Part shown: piece after piece, positions 40,667-49,351 of the stretch
Numbering within the stretch: position 1 is the first letter of the stretch
Layout: each line of letters begins with the position of its first letter
Assembly: GCF_030719215.1 (NCBI RefSeq)
Contig: NZ_CP120983.1
Span: 6,572,001 to 6,636,000 of the forward strand
Source of the DNA: Streptomyces sp. Alt3
Lineage (GTDB): Bacteria > Actinomycetota > Actinomycetes > Streptomycetales > Streptomycetaceae
Reading direction: 5' to 3'
DNA length: 64,000 nucleotides
The notes under the pieces: generated by a model
What the model saw: the letters and a program-made list of their open reading frames with translations, nothing else
The model's database searches: none
What the model was told of the DNA's origin: nothing
Made by a program: the position numbers and the translations under genes

Positions 40667-41752
40667 TTGAAGCACCGACGCATATCCAGGAAGCGCGTGA
40701 CGATGGCCGGATCGGCCGTCCTCGCCCTGGTCGCAGCAGGAGTGACGTTCCAGACTGCGAACGCCAGTGACGACGTACCCCAGTTCACCGCGAAGACCCT
40801 CACCGCCCACTCGGCCGGAACTCTCGCCGCCACCCTGGACAAGTCCCTGAGTGACGACACGGCGGGCGCGTACTACGACGCCGAGGCCAAGAACCTCGTC
40901 GTGAACGTCGTCGACGAGGCGGCGGCCGAGCAGGTCCGTCAGGCGGGCGGCAAGGCCAGACTGGTTCAGCACACGCTCGCCGAGCTGACGACCGCCCGGC
41001 AGACGCTCACCGACAAGGCGACCATCCCCGGCACTTCCTGGGCCGTCGACCCGGTCAGCAACAAGGTGGTCGTCACGGCCGACCGCACGGTCGACGGAGC
41101 GGCCTGGGACAAGCTCAGCAAGGTGGTCGAAGGACTCGGTTCCAAGGCGGAGCTCAACAAGACCGCCGGGGAGTTCAAGCCGCTGATCGCGGGCGGCGAC
41201 GCGATCTGGGGCAACGGCGGCCGCTGCTCGCTGGGCTTCAACGTGGTCAAGGGCGGCGAGCCGTACTTCCTCACCGCCGGCCACTGCACCGAGTCGATCA
41301 CCAGCTGGTCCGACTCGCAGAGCGGCTCGGAGATCGGTGCCAACGAGGGATCCAGCTTCCCGGACAACGACTACGGCCTGGTCAAGTACACCTCGGACGT
41401 GGAGCACCCCAGCGAGGTGGACCTGTACGACGGCTCCACCCAGGCGATCACCAAGGCGGGCGACGCGACCGTCGGCCAGACGGTGACCCGCAGCGGATCC
41501 ACCACCCAGGTCCACGACGGTGAGGTCACCGCCCTGGACGCCACGGTCAACTACGGCAACGGCGACATCGTCAACGGCCTCATCCAGACCACGGTCTGCG
41601 CCGAGCCGGGCGACAGCGGCGGCTCGCTCTTCTCGGGCGACACCGCGATCGGCCTGACCTCGGGCGGCAGCGGCGACTGCTCCGCCGGCGGCGAGACGTT
41701 CTTCCAGCCGGTGCCCGAGGCACTGGCGGCGTTCGGCGCCGAGATCGGCTGA
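40667..41752 (+). CDS. sprD: Streptogrisin D-type secreted serine protease, preproenzyme
   Basis: 361 residues. TTG start at 40667 with AGGAGG at 40655-40660. Signal peptide about 1-34 (ending NAS), long pro-region to 173, mature domain from IAGGDAIWGNGGRCSLG at 174. The mature length of 188 equals SGPD. Triad: TAGHCTE, NDYGLV and GDSGGS. The mature part is about as similar to the SGPB-like enzyme (28621-29523) as known streptogrisin paralogues are to each other, but the pro-region is longer, as in the SGPD/C branch. Secreted, broad-specificity endopeptidase. Confidence 0.93.
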   Translation: MKHRRISRKRVTMAGSAVLALVAAGVTFQTANASDDVPQFTAKTLTAHSAGTLAATLDKSLSDDTAGAYYDAEAKNLVVNVVDEAAAEQVRQAGGKARLVQHTLAELTTARQTLTDKATIPGTSWAVDPVSNKVVVTADRTVDGAAWDKLSKVVEGLGSKAELNKTAGEFKPLIAGGDAIWGNGGRCSLGFNVVKGGEPYFLTAGHCTESITSWSDSQSGSEIGANEGSSFPDNDYGLVKYTSDVEHPSEVDLYDGSTQAITKAGDATVGQTVTRSGSTTQVHDGEVTALDATVNYGNGDIVNGLIQTTVCAEPGDSGGSLFSGDTAIGLTSGGSGDCSAGGETFFQPVPEALAAFGAEIG

Positions 41753-41783
41753 CCCACGGTTCCGGCTCCTGACGAGCCGGCGA

Positions 41784-41814
41784 GCCCGCTCCTCCACGTG
41801 AGGGGCGGGCTTTC
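41784..41814 (+). terminator. Hairpin terminator after the SGPD-like gene
   Basis: AGCCCGCTCCTC (41784-41795) pairs with GAGGGGCGGGCT (41801-41812) with one G-U pair, loop CACGT, followed by TT. Confidence 0.8.
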
Positions 41815-42100
41815 CGTGTTCACAGGCCGACGGCAGCAGTACCGCACGAGGCAGTGGTCAGGAAGCCTCGACGGGTGCGTGGCGGAGCCATCCGCCCTCT
41901 GTGCGTCACACCGGATATCCGTTCTCCCTGGGGACGAACTCGTGCACGGTGAGGGAACACGCTCGGACGTCCAGGGCGGGGCAGCCGAGGGTTGCCGTCA
42001 GGTACGGAGAGTGGCCCGCCCACACGCGTGGCCCTCCGGTCCGGGAAGCGGTCGCGCCGAGCCGCCCCGTAATTCCCTGGCGCGTCCACCGGCCCGCCCG
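41815..42100. other. Intergenic DNA upstream of the MGT leader region
   Basis: About 285 bases after the protease terminator. I see no supported gene and no clear repeat. It probably includes upstream promoter DNA for the leader transcript starting near 42114. Confidence 0.4.
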
Positions 42101-42106
42101 TAGGCT
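42101..42106 (+). promoter_or_regulatory. Candidate -10 element for a leaderless leader-peptide transcript
   Basis: TAGGCT lies seven bases before the ATG at 42114, the typical distance when transcription starts at the ATG itself in Streptomyces. The -35 region (about 42078-42083, TGGCGC) is poor. Confidence 0.45.
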
Positions 42107-42113
42107 GCCGCCC

Positions 42114-42140
42114 ATGAATCTCTGTCAGATCTACGGCTGA
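42114..42140 (+). CDS. Eight-residue putative leader peptide MNLCQIYG
   Basis: ATG to TGA encodes MNLCQIYG, probably read from a leaderless mRNA, since a TAGGCT -10 box ends seven bases upstream and no Shine-Dalgarno is present. Its stop codon overlaps the first arm of a stem (42140-42148 with 42230-42238). The layout resembles translational or transcriptional attenuators of macrolide-resistance genes, where an antibiotic-stalled ribosome on a short peptide frees the downstream start. The next gene is a macrolide-type glycosyltransferase. No arrest motif is recognised. Confidence 0.45.
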   Translation: MNLCQIYG

Positions 42141-42238
42141 CACCGGACGGGGCAGCGCCCCCGTTCCCGTGCCGCGCACCCGTGCGCGCTCCCCGGCAGG
42201 TTGTCGCTGTCCCGGGTGGCGGCGCGCCGGTCCGGTGT
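42140..42238 (+). promoter_or_regulatory. Structured leader RNA with nested hairpins before the MGT-type gene
   Basis: ACACCGGAC (42140-42148) pairs with GTCCGGTGT (42230-42238). Inside are GGGGC-AGC-GCCCC (42149-42161) and a GC-rich hairpin CGCGCAC/GTGCGCG (about 42173-42188). The outer stem begins at the leader-peptide stop codon. The glycosyltransferase TTG follows 38 bases later with only a weak Shine-Dalgarno. Confidence 0.45.
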
Positions 42239-42275
42239 GTCCTTCTCGCCGTAGACCTGAAACGAGTGATTCCGC

Positions 42276-43447
42276 TTGTCCAGTCGCCGTACCCACATCG
42301 CGATGATCGGCGTTCCGATCGTCAGCCACGTCCTGCCCGGCCTCGAGATCCTGCGTGAGCTGGTGGCCCGCGGCCATCGGGTGACGTATGCCAACGACCC
42401 CGCCGTGGCGGACCTGATCACGGCCACCGGCGCCGAGTTCGTCCCGTACGCGTCCAGCCTGCCGTTCGCCGACAACAACTGGCCCGCCGACCCGATCGCC
42501 GCCATGGACGTCTTCCTCGACGACGCCGTCCAGGCGCTGCCGCATCTGCGTGCCGTCTACGACACGGACAGGGCGGATCTCTACCTGTACGACATCGGGG
42601 CCTACGCCGGGCGTGCCCTCGCGGAGTCGCAGGGTAGGCCGCTTCTCCAGCTCTCCCCGACGTTCGTGGGCTGGGACGGATACGCCGAGGAGATGGCGGC
42701 GGCGCTGTGGGAGCTGCCCGGCGCCGACGCGTACCGGGCGAAGTTCGCGCGGTGGCTCGCCGTGTCCGGGGCGGCCACCACGGACGTCGACGCCTTCTCC
42801 GGGCGGCCCGCGAGGGCCCTGGCGACGATCCCGCGGGCCATGCAGCCGCACGCGGACCGGGTCGACGCCGGCGCGGTGTCGTTCGTCGGCCCCTGCTTCG
42901 GCTCGCGTACGGACCGGGAGACCTGGACCAGGCCGGCCGGGGCGGAGAACGTGCTGCTGATCTCCCTGGGCTCGGCGTACACCAGGCAGCCTGACTTCTA
43001 CCGCCGGTGTCTGGAGGCGTACGGCGACCTGACGGGGTGGCACGTCGTGCTCCAGGGAAGTACGTCGACCCGGACGAGCTGGGCCGCATCCCGGACAACG
43101 TCGAGGTGCACTCCTGGGTGCCCCAGTCGGCGATCCTGGAGCAGGCCGACGCGTTCGTCACCCACGCCGGGATGGGAGGCAGCGGTGAAGGGCTGTACAA
43201 CGGCGTCCCCATGATCGCGGTTCCGCAGGGAGCCGAGCAGTTCATGAACGCGGACCGGCTGGTGGAGCTGGGCGTGGCCCGGCGCATCGACACGGCGGAC
43301 GCCACCGCCGTGGCGCTGCGCACCGCCCTCACCGAACTCGTCACCGACCCGGAGGTGGGCCGGCGCTCGGCACGGCTCCGTGCCGATGCCCGGGCCGAGG
43401 GCGGCACCGCCCGGGCCGCTGATCTCGTCGAGGAGATGCTGGGCTGA
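42276..43447 (+). pseudogene. Macrolide-type (MGT/OleD-like) glycosyltransferase, with an apparent single-base frameshift
   Basis: N-terminal part: IAMIGVPIVSHVLPGLEILRELVARGHRVTY, the GT1/MGT acceptor-domain entry (the catalytic His of HGHVNPG is kept as SHVLPG). C-terminal part, in another frame: DNVEVHSWVPQSAILEQADAFVTHAGMGGSGEGLYNGVPMIAVPQGAEQFMNADRLVELG, the nucleotide-sugar block. The break is at about 43055-43057 (CTC CAG GGA AGT); one added G gives CAG GGG AAG TAC and a continuous protein of about 390 residues, the normal length. MGT enzymes glucosylate macrolides and flavonoids. Start TTG at 42276; ATG at 42300 is an alternative. Confidence 0.82.
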
Positions 43448-43456
43448 CCCTCGGCC

Positions 43457-44521
43457 TCAGGCGAGGCTCGAGCCGTTCCCGGGGGAGGCCGTCGCTCCTC
43501 CGGGAACGGCCTCCTGCCGTGTCCCGTCCGTTTCCCGGCGGCGCATCGACAGCAGCAGGGTGAGCACCGTGCCGGCTACCGCCCAGGCGGAGAGCACCAG
43601 CAGCGGGCCGGTGACCGCGTTGCCCTTGAAGTACGCGATCGAGCGGGCCACCCAGGTGCCGGCGCCGGGTGGCAGGGCGGGGCCGATCGCTCGCCAGAAG
43701 TCCGGCAGCATCGGCAGCGGGAAGGCGCCGCCCGCGCTCGGGTTGCCCGCGATCACGATGATGAGGACGGCCAGGCCGATGCCGACGATGCCGGTGAGCG
43801 CCTCCAGGGCGAGCGTGATCATGCCGACCGCGAAGACGACCAGGGCGCCCAGGCCTGCCAGCGCCCACACGCTGCCCGGGAGCGCGCCGAGCACAGGGCC
43901 GATGATGACCGCGCCGCCGATGCCGCCCGCGATCGAGTACAGCGCCATCACCGCGGTACGGATCACCGCGCGCTGCCGGTTGGCGGGCTTGGTGCCCGCG
44001 CTGATCGCCAGGATCGAGGCGCAGAGGTAGCCGCCGACGCACCAGCCCACGACCAGGTAGAACGAGGAGAGGCCGTCGAAGTCGTCCGGGGAGGCCGGGG
44101 CCACGTCCACGGTCCGTACCGTGCGCTGCTGAGGCCCCTCCGCCTCCTTGATGATCTTTGCCAGTGAGGTGGCCAGCACGGTTCCGCCGCCGGAGGCGAC
44201 GAGCACGGTGTCGGTCGACCCGCGGGGGCTGACGATCAGGGCCCCGTCGATGTCCCGGTTCTGGATCTGCCGGCGGGCCTCGGCCTCGTCGGACACCGTG
44301 CGTGGATCGAGCGGGCCGCCCGGCAGACCGTCCAGCTGGGTGACGAGCTGCCCGGACACCTGCTGCGGGGCGACGACCCCGAAGGGGACGTCCGTCGGGT
44401 CGGGCCGGTGCAGCGCACCGACGTAGGAGGCGATGAACAGCAGCTGCAGCGCCAGTACGCCGACGACCAGCAGGGCGGCCCGTGCGGTGACGGCGTTCTT
44501 CACCTCGTCAGCGAAAGTCAT
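43457..44521 (-). CDS. ABC-2-type/YhgE-like membrane protein (DUF3533-like)
   Basis: 354 residues. One N-terminal membrane segment (LLVVGVLALQLLFIASYVGAL) is followed by an extracytoplasmic region of about 130 residues with FGVVAPQQVSGQL and IQNRDIDGALIV, then about five C-terminal membrane segments. This is the layout of YhgE/Pip and ABC-2 permease-like proteins. No ATPase is encoded next to it. The ATG at 44521 faces dnaE2; 155 bases between the starts hold an SOS box. Its 3' end contains a hairpin shared with the convergent glycosyltransferase gene. Confidence 0.8.
   Translation of the reverse strand: MTFADEVKNAVTARAALLVVGVLALQLLFIASYVGALHRPDPTDVPFGVVAPQQVSGQLVTQLDGLPGGPLDPRTVSDEAEARRQIQNRDIDGALIVSPRGSTDTVLVASGGGTVLATSLAKIIKEAEGPQQRTVRTVDVAPASPDDFDGLSSFYLVVGWCVGGYLCASILAISAGTKPANRQRAVIRTAVMALYSIAGGIGGAVIIGPVLGALPGSVWALAGLGALVVFAVGMITLALEALTGIVGIGLAVLIIVIAGNPSAGGAFPLPMLPDFWRAIGPALPPGAGTWVARSIAYFKGNAVTGPLLVLSAWAVAGTVLTLLLSMRRRETDGTRQEAVPGGATASPGNGSSLA
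43472..43510. terminator. Bidirectional hairpin inside the 3' end of the ABC-2-like gene
   Basis: GCCGTTCCCGGGGGAG (43472-43487) pairs with CTCCTCCGGGAACGGC (43495-43510) at 15 of 16 positions. It lies just past the glycosyltransferase stop and within the last codons of the minus-strand gene. Confidence 0.75.
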
Positions 44522-44600
44522 GCCCCCACGGTGGTGGGAGGGCGGTGTCCGCGCAGGCGGGACGGGCCGAATGGCGGAGGAGTGGCCGCGCCCCCGGTTA

Positions 44601-44616
44601 TCGTACGAACGTTCGA
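44601..44616. promoter_or_regulatory. LexA (SOS) box upstream of dnaE2
   Basis: TCGTAC-GAAC-GTTCGA fits the actinobacterial LexA consensus TCGAAC-N4-GTTCGA with one mismatch. It lies 61 bases before the dnaE2 ATG, and a -10-like TCTATGG follows at about 44624-44630. DNA damage would relieve LexA repression of the mutagenic polymerase. Confidence 0.78.
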
Positions 44617-44676
44617 AACTTGGTCTATGGTGGAGAGCGAGGGGGTGGTGAGTACGGATCGGTCCAGGAGGTGCGG

Positions 44677-47600
44677 ATGCCAGGGTTCACGCATCTGCAT
44701 ACCGTTTCCGGGTTCTCCCTGCGGTACGGGGCGTCGCACCCGGAGCGGCTGGCCGAGCGCGCCGCCGAGCGGGGGATGGACGCCCTCGCGCTGACCGACC
44801 GCGACAGCCTCGCGGGCGCGGTCCGCTTCGCCAGGGCCTGCGAGAAGGCAGGGGTGCGGCCGCTCTTCGGGGCGGAGCTCGCGGTGGCGCCCCGGGCGGC
44901 GGAAGGGGAACGCGCGAACCGGCGGCGCACACCTGCGCGCGGAGGCGCCTTTGTCGATGAATCGGCACCCCGGGTCACCTTTCTCGCCCGGGACGGCGCC
45001 CGTGGCTGGGCCGAGCTGTGCCGGCTGGTCACCGCCGCCCACGCACCCGACGCCGGCGGCCCGGACACCGGGCAGCCCCTGGTCGGCCGGGAGGCGCTGC
45101 CCGCCGAAGGACTCACCGTGCTGCTCGGTCCCGCCTCCGAGGTGGGCGCCGCGCTGGCCGCCGGCCTGCCCGACCGCGCCGCCGCGCTGCTCGCCCCCTG
45201 GCGTGAGGTCTACGGCGACGCCCTGCGTCTCGAAGCCGTCCACCACGGCCGCGAGGGCGCCGGCCCCGGATCGCTGCGGCTCGCCGCCCGTACCGTCGGC
45301 TTCGCCGCCGAGCAGGGGGTGCGCGCCGTGCTGACCAACGCCGTCCGGTACGCCGACCCCGGACAGGGGCCCGTCGCCGACGTGCTCGACTCGGCCCGAC
45401 GGCTCGTCCCCGTCGACCCGCGCCGAACCCCGCTCGACAGCGGGGAGCGCTGGCTCAAGGACGCCCACGCGATGAGGGAGGCCGCCGAGCGGATCACCTC
45501 CGCCGCCGGACTCGGGCAGGGCGCGGGTGAGCGGCTGCTCGCCGGGACCCGGCACACCGCCGACGCCTGTCGCGTCGACCCGGCACAGGACCTGGGCCTC
45601 GGCAGCGTCCACTTCCCCGAGCCGCGCCTCGTCGGCGCGGAGCGGCGTACCGCCCAGCGGGTGCTGGCCTCCCGCGCCGCCGCGGGCATGGTGCGGCACG
45701 GTTACGACCGCAGGCGCGACTACTGGGAGCGGATGCACCACGAGCTGGACATCATCGCCCACCACGGCTTCGCCACCTACTTCCTGACGGTCTCCCAGGT
45801 CGTCGACGACGTGAAGAGGATGGGCGTCCGGGTCGCCGCGCGAGGCTCCGGGGCCGGCTCCTCGTCAACCACCTGCTCGGGATCGCCCACGCCGACCCGG
45901 TCGAACACGGGCTGCTCATGGAGCGCTTCCTGTCCAAGCGGCGCTTCGTGCTGCCCGACATCGACATCGACGTCGAGTCGGCCCGCCGTCTGGACGTCTA
46001 CCGCGCGATCATCGGGCGCTTCGGCGCCGAGCGGGTCGCGACCGTCTCCATGCCCGAGACCTACCGGGTGCGCCACGCCATCCGCGACGTCGGCGCCGCG
46101 CTCTCCATGGACCCGGCCGAGACCGACCGGCTCGCCAAGGCATTCCCTCACATCCGGGCCAGGGACGCCCGCGCCGCCATGGAGGAACTGCCCGAACTGC
46201 GGGCCGTGGCCGGGAGGAAGGAGAAGTACGGCCGGCTCTGGGACCTGGTGGAGTCGCTGGACGCACTGCCGCGCGGCATCGCCATGCACCCGTGCGGGGT
46301 GCTCCTCTCGGACGACTCGCTGCTGCGGCGGACCCCGGTCGTGCCCACCAGCGGCGAGGGTTTCCCGATGTCCCAGTTCGACAAGGACGACGTGGAGCAC
46401 CTCGGGCTGCTCAAGCTCGATGTGCTCGGCGTACGGATGCAGTCGGCGATGGCGCACGCGGTGACCGAACTGGAGCGGGCCTCGGGACAGGAGGTCGACC
46501 TGGACGCCGTACCGCAGGGCGACCCGGAGACGTACCGGCTGATCAGGGACGCCGAGACGCTCGGCTGCTTCCAGATCGAGTCGCCGGGCCAGCGCGACCT
46601 GGTCGGCCGCCTCCAGCCCGCCACCTTCCACGACCTGGTGGTCGACATCTCGCTGTTCCGGCCGGGGCCGGTCGCCGCCGACATGGTGCGGCCGTTCATC
46701 GAGGCCCGGCACGGTCGCGCGCCCGTGCGCTACCCGCACCCCGACCTGGAAGGGGCGCTGCGCGACACCTATGGGGTGGTCGTCTTCCACGAGCAGATCA
46801 TCGAGATGGTGAACATCATGACCGGCTGTGGACGCGGAGAGGCGGACCGGGTGCGGCGCGGGCTCTCCGACGCCGAGTCGCAGGCCCGGATCAAGGTCTG
46901 GTTCGCCCGTCGGGCGGCGGAGCGGAAGTACGACGCCCAAGTGATCGCCCGCGCCTGGGAGATCATCGAGGCGTTCGGGAGTTACGGCTTCTGCAAGGCG
47001 CACGCGGTCGCCTTCGCCGTGCCGACGTACCAGTCGGCCTGGCTCAAGGCGCACCACCCGGCGGCCTTCTACGCGGGGCTGCTCACGCACGACCCCGGGA
47101 TGTACCCGAAGCGGCTGCTGCTCGCGGACGCCCGGCGGCGCGGGGTGCCGGTGCTGCCGCTGGATGTGAACCGGTCGGCGGCCGCCCATCGGATCGAACT
47201 GGTGTCTGGTGGCAATGGTGAGAAATGGGGATTGAGGCTGGCGCTCTCGGACGTCCACGGCATCAGTGAGGCCGAGGTCGCCCGGATCGAGGCCGGGCAG
47301 CCCTACAGCTCGCTGCTGGACTTCTGGCAGCGGGCCAGGCCGGGGAAGCCGGCCGCGGAACGGCTGGCCCAGGTGGGCGCGCTGGACTCCTTCGGCGCCA
47401 ACCGCCGGGACCTGCTGCTGCACCTGTCCGAACTCCACCGCGCCCAGCGGAGTTCCGGCTCCGGCGCGGCGGGTGCCCAGCTCCCGCTCGGCGGCGGACA
47501 CCGGACCGGGAGCGTCGGGCTGCCCGACCTCAACGACGCCGAACGTCTCAGCGCCGAACTCGGCGTCCTCAGCATGGACGTGTCGCGCCATCTGATGGGC

Positions 47601-48137
47601 GATCACCACGGCTTCCTGGAGGAGCTGGGGGCTCTCTCCGCCAAGCAGCTGCGCGAGGCCAGGCACGGGGAGACCGTGCTGGTCGCCGGCGCCAAGGTGG
47701 CCACCCAGACCCCGCCGGTCCGCTCCGGGCGCCGGGTCATCTTCACCACCCTGGACGACGGGACGGGCCTGGTCGACCTCGCCTTCTTCGACGACAGCCA
47801 CGCCGCCTGCGCGCACACCGTCTTCCACTCCTGGCTCCTGCTGGTACGCGGGGTGGTCCAGCGGCGTGGCCCGCGCAGCATGAGCGTGGTCGGCGCGGCC
47901 GCCTGGAACCTGGCGGAGCTGGCCGAACTCCGGAGCACCGGCGGCCTCGACGCGGTCGCGGCACGGCTGGCGGAGGTGCCCGCAGCGCAGGAGGAAGAGG
48001 GGGAGGAGGAGCCCGGCCGCCGTATCCAGCTGCCGACCGGCTACGAGATGAACCCCTGGTCCGATCTCCAGCCGGCCGGTGAGGGGACGCCGACGGGGAG
48101 GAAGCTGTGGCACCGGAGTCAGGGGAGCGCGGGATGA
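44677..48137 (+). pseudogene. dnaE2: Error-prone DNA polymerase III alpha subunit DnaE2, with an apparent single-base frameshift
   Basis: About 1153 residues once repaired. PHP domain at the N terminus (FTHLHTVSGFSLRYGASHPERLAERA). GVRVAARGSGAGS precedes the break; LPDIDIDVE with the catalytic Asp pair, KLDVLGVRMQS, FGSYGFCKAHAVAFAVPTYQSAWLKAHHPAAFYAGLL and an OB-fold C terminus follow in the new frame. The break at about 45859-45862 (GGC TCC TCG) is repaired by one C (GGC TCC CTC GTC AAC). The ATG at 44677 is fixed by AGGAGG at 44666-44671. It performs mutagenic translesion synthesis under SOS control. The Y-family-like gene downstream is coupled by ATGA. Confidence 0.9.
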
Positions 48138-49132
48138 ACGACCGGCCTGCCGTCCTGTGCCTGCGGTTCCGCCGGATCGGCGGCGGACTGCCGGACAGCG
48201 CGGCCTACGAGGGGCTGCTCGCCCTTCTCGGGGCGTTCACCCCGGTCGTCGAGGCGGCCCCGCCCGCTGCCGCACTGGCCGATGTCGGCGGTGCGCTGCG
48301 CTACTTCGGACAGGACGCGGCGGGTCTGGCCTCCGTGATCCGGGTGCGCGCCCTGGCCCTGCACGGTGTGGACTGTGCGATCGGCGCGGCCTCCAATCCC
48401 ATGCTGGCCAGGATGGCCGCACGGCAGGCGACAGCCGGAACGACCTTCGTGGTGGCCCCCGGTGAGCACGCCGGCTTCCTCGCGTCCAAGCCCGCCGCCG
48501 CACTGGACGGCGTCGGGGCGGCGACCGCGCGCACCCTGTGCGGATACGGGCTCGACTCCATCGGCCGGATAGCCGCCGCACCGCTCGCCACCCTGCAGCG
48601 CATCACCGGCGTACGGACCGGGCGCGAACTGTGGGAGCGGGCCAACGGCATCGACCGCACACGGGTCGTCCCGAACGCGGCCGCCCGGTCGATCGCCGCC
48701 GAACGCTCCTTCCCCCGCGACGAGCTGGACCCCGAGCAGCACCGCCGCGCTCTCCTCTCGCTCACCGAGGAACTGGGGGCCAGGCTGCGCGGCGACGGTC
48801 AGGTGTGCCGATCGCTCACGGTGTCCGTGCGCTACGCCGACCGGACCGGCTACGCGACGCTGACCCGCAGCCGTACGCTCACGGAGCCCACCGCACACTC
48901 GGCGGCGCTGACCGCGCTCGCGTACCGGATCCAGGAGTCGTTCGCCCTGCAGCGGGCGAGGGTGCGGGGGATCGGGCTGAGGGCCGAGGGGCTCCACGAC
49001 GCCGAACGGGCCTCACACCAGCTCACCTTCGACCCGGTGGACGAACGGGCGCGGCGGATCGAGGCGGTGTCCGACCGTCTGCGGGCCAGGTTCGGCCCGC
49101 AGGCCGTGAAGCCGGGGCGGCTCGCGGCCTGA
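48134..49132 (+). CDS. Y-family DNA polymerase-like protein, ImuB-type, lacking the catalytic acidic motif
   Basis: 332 residues. The Y-family fold is visible in AALADVGGALRYFG (palm), GVDCAIGAASNPMLARMAARQA, VGAATARTLCGYGLDSIGRIAAAPLATLQRITG (helix-hairpin-helix) and a little-finger domain (RSLTVSVRYADRTGY...). The N-terminal D-x-D/DAFFVSVE active-site motif is replaced by LCLRFRRIGGGL. Such inactive partners (ImuB) recruit DnaE2 to the clamp. The ATG at 48134 overlaps the dnaE2 stop, with AGGGGAG six bases upstream. No ImuA-prime gene is present here. Confidence 0.82.
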   Translation: MNDRPAVLCLRFRRIGGGLPDSAAYEGLLALLGAFTPVVEAAPPAAALADVGGALRYFGQDAAGLASVIRVRALALHGVDCAIGAASNPMLARMAARQATAGTTFVVAPGEHAGFLASKPAAALDGVGAATARTLCGYGLDSIGRIAAAPLATLQRITGVRTGRELWERANGIDRTRVVPNAAARSIAAERSFPRDELDPEQHRRALLSLTEELGARLRGDGQVCRSLTVSVRYADRTGYATLTRSRTLTEPTAHSAALTALAYRIQESFALQRARVRGIGLRAEGLHDAERASHQLTFDPVDERARRIEAVSDRLRARFGPQAVKPGRLAA

Positions 49133-49351
49133 CCCCGGCGTGGCTCGCGGTCCGGCTCCCGGGGCGGCTCGTAGGCTGGGCCCCCGCGGTGCGGCCCCGG
49201 GCACCGGAATCTTTTTACCGACGCGTAACTTCCCGCGCGACCTTACTCATGCGTAATTTGGCATGAGCACGCAGAGAACGTAGTTCGCTGTGGTCCGGAC
49301 CGCAGGGCGCACCGACATCGCCACTCCCTTGAGCCGCAAGGAGACCACCCG

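Noticed and set aside
28352..42275. Possible integrated element with att sites or a tRNA target
   Set aside because: No tRNA gene, integrase, transposase or flanking direct repeats could be found around the SLOG/SLATT/fxs region, so no mobile element is called.
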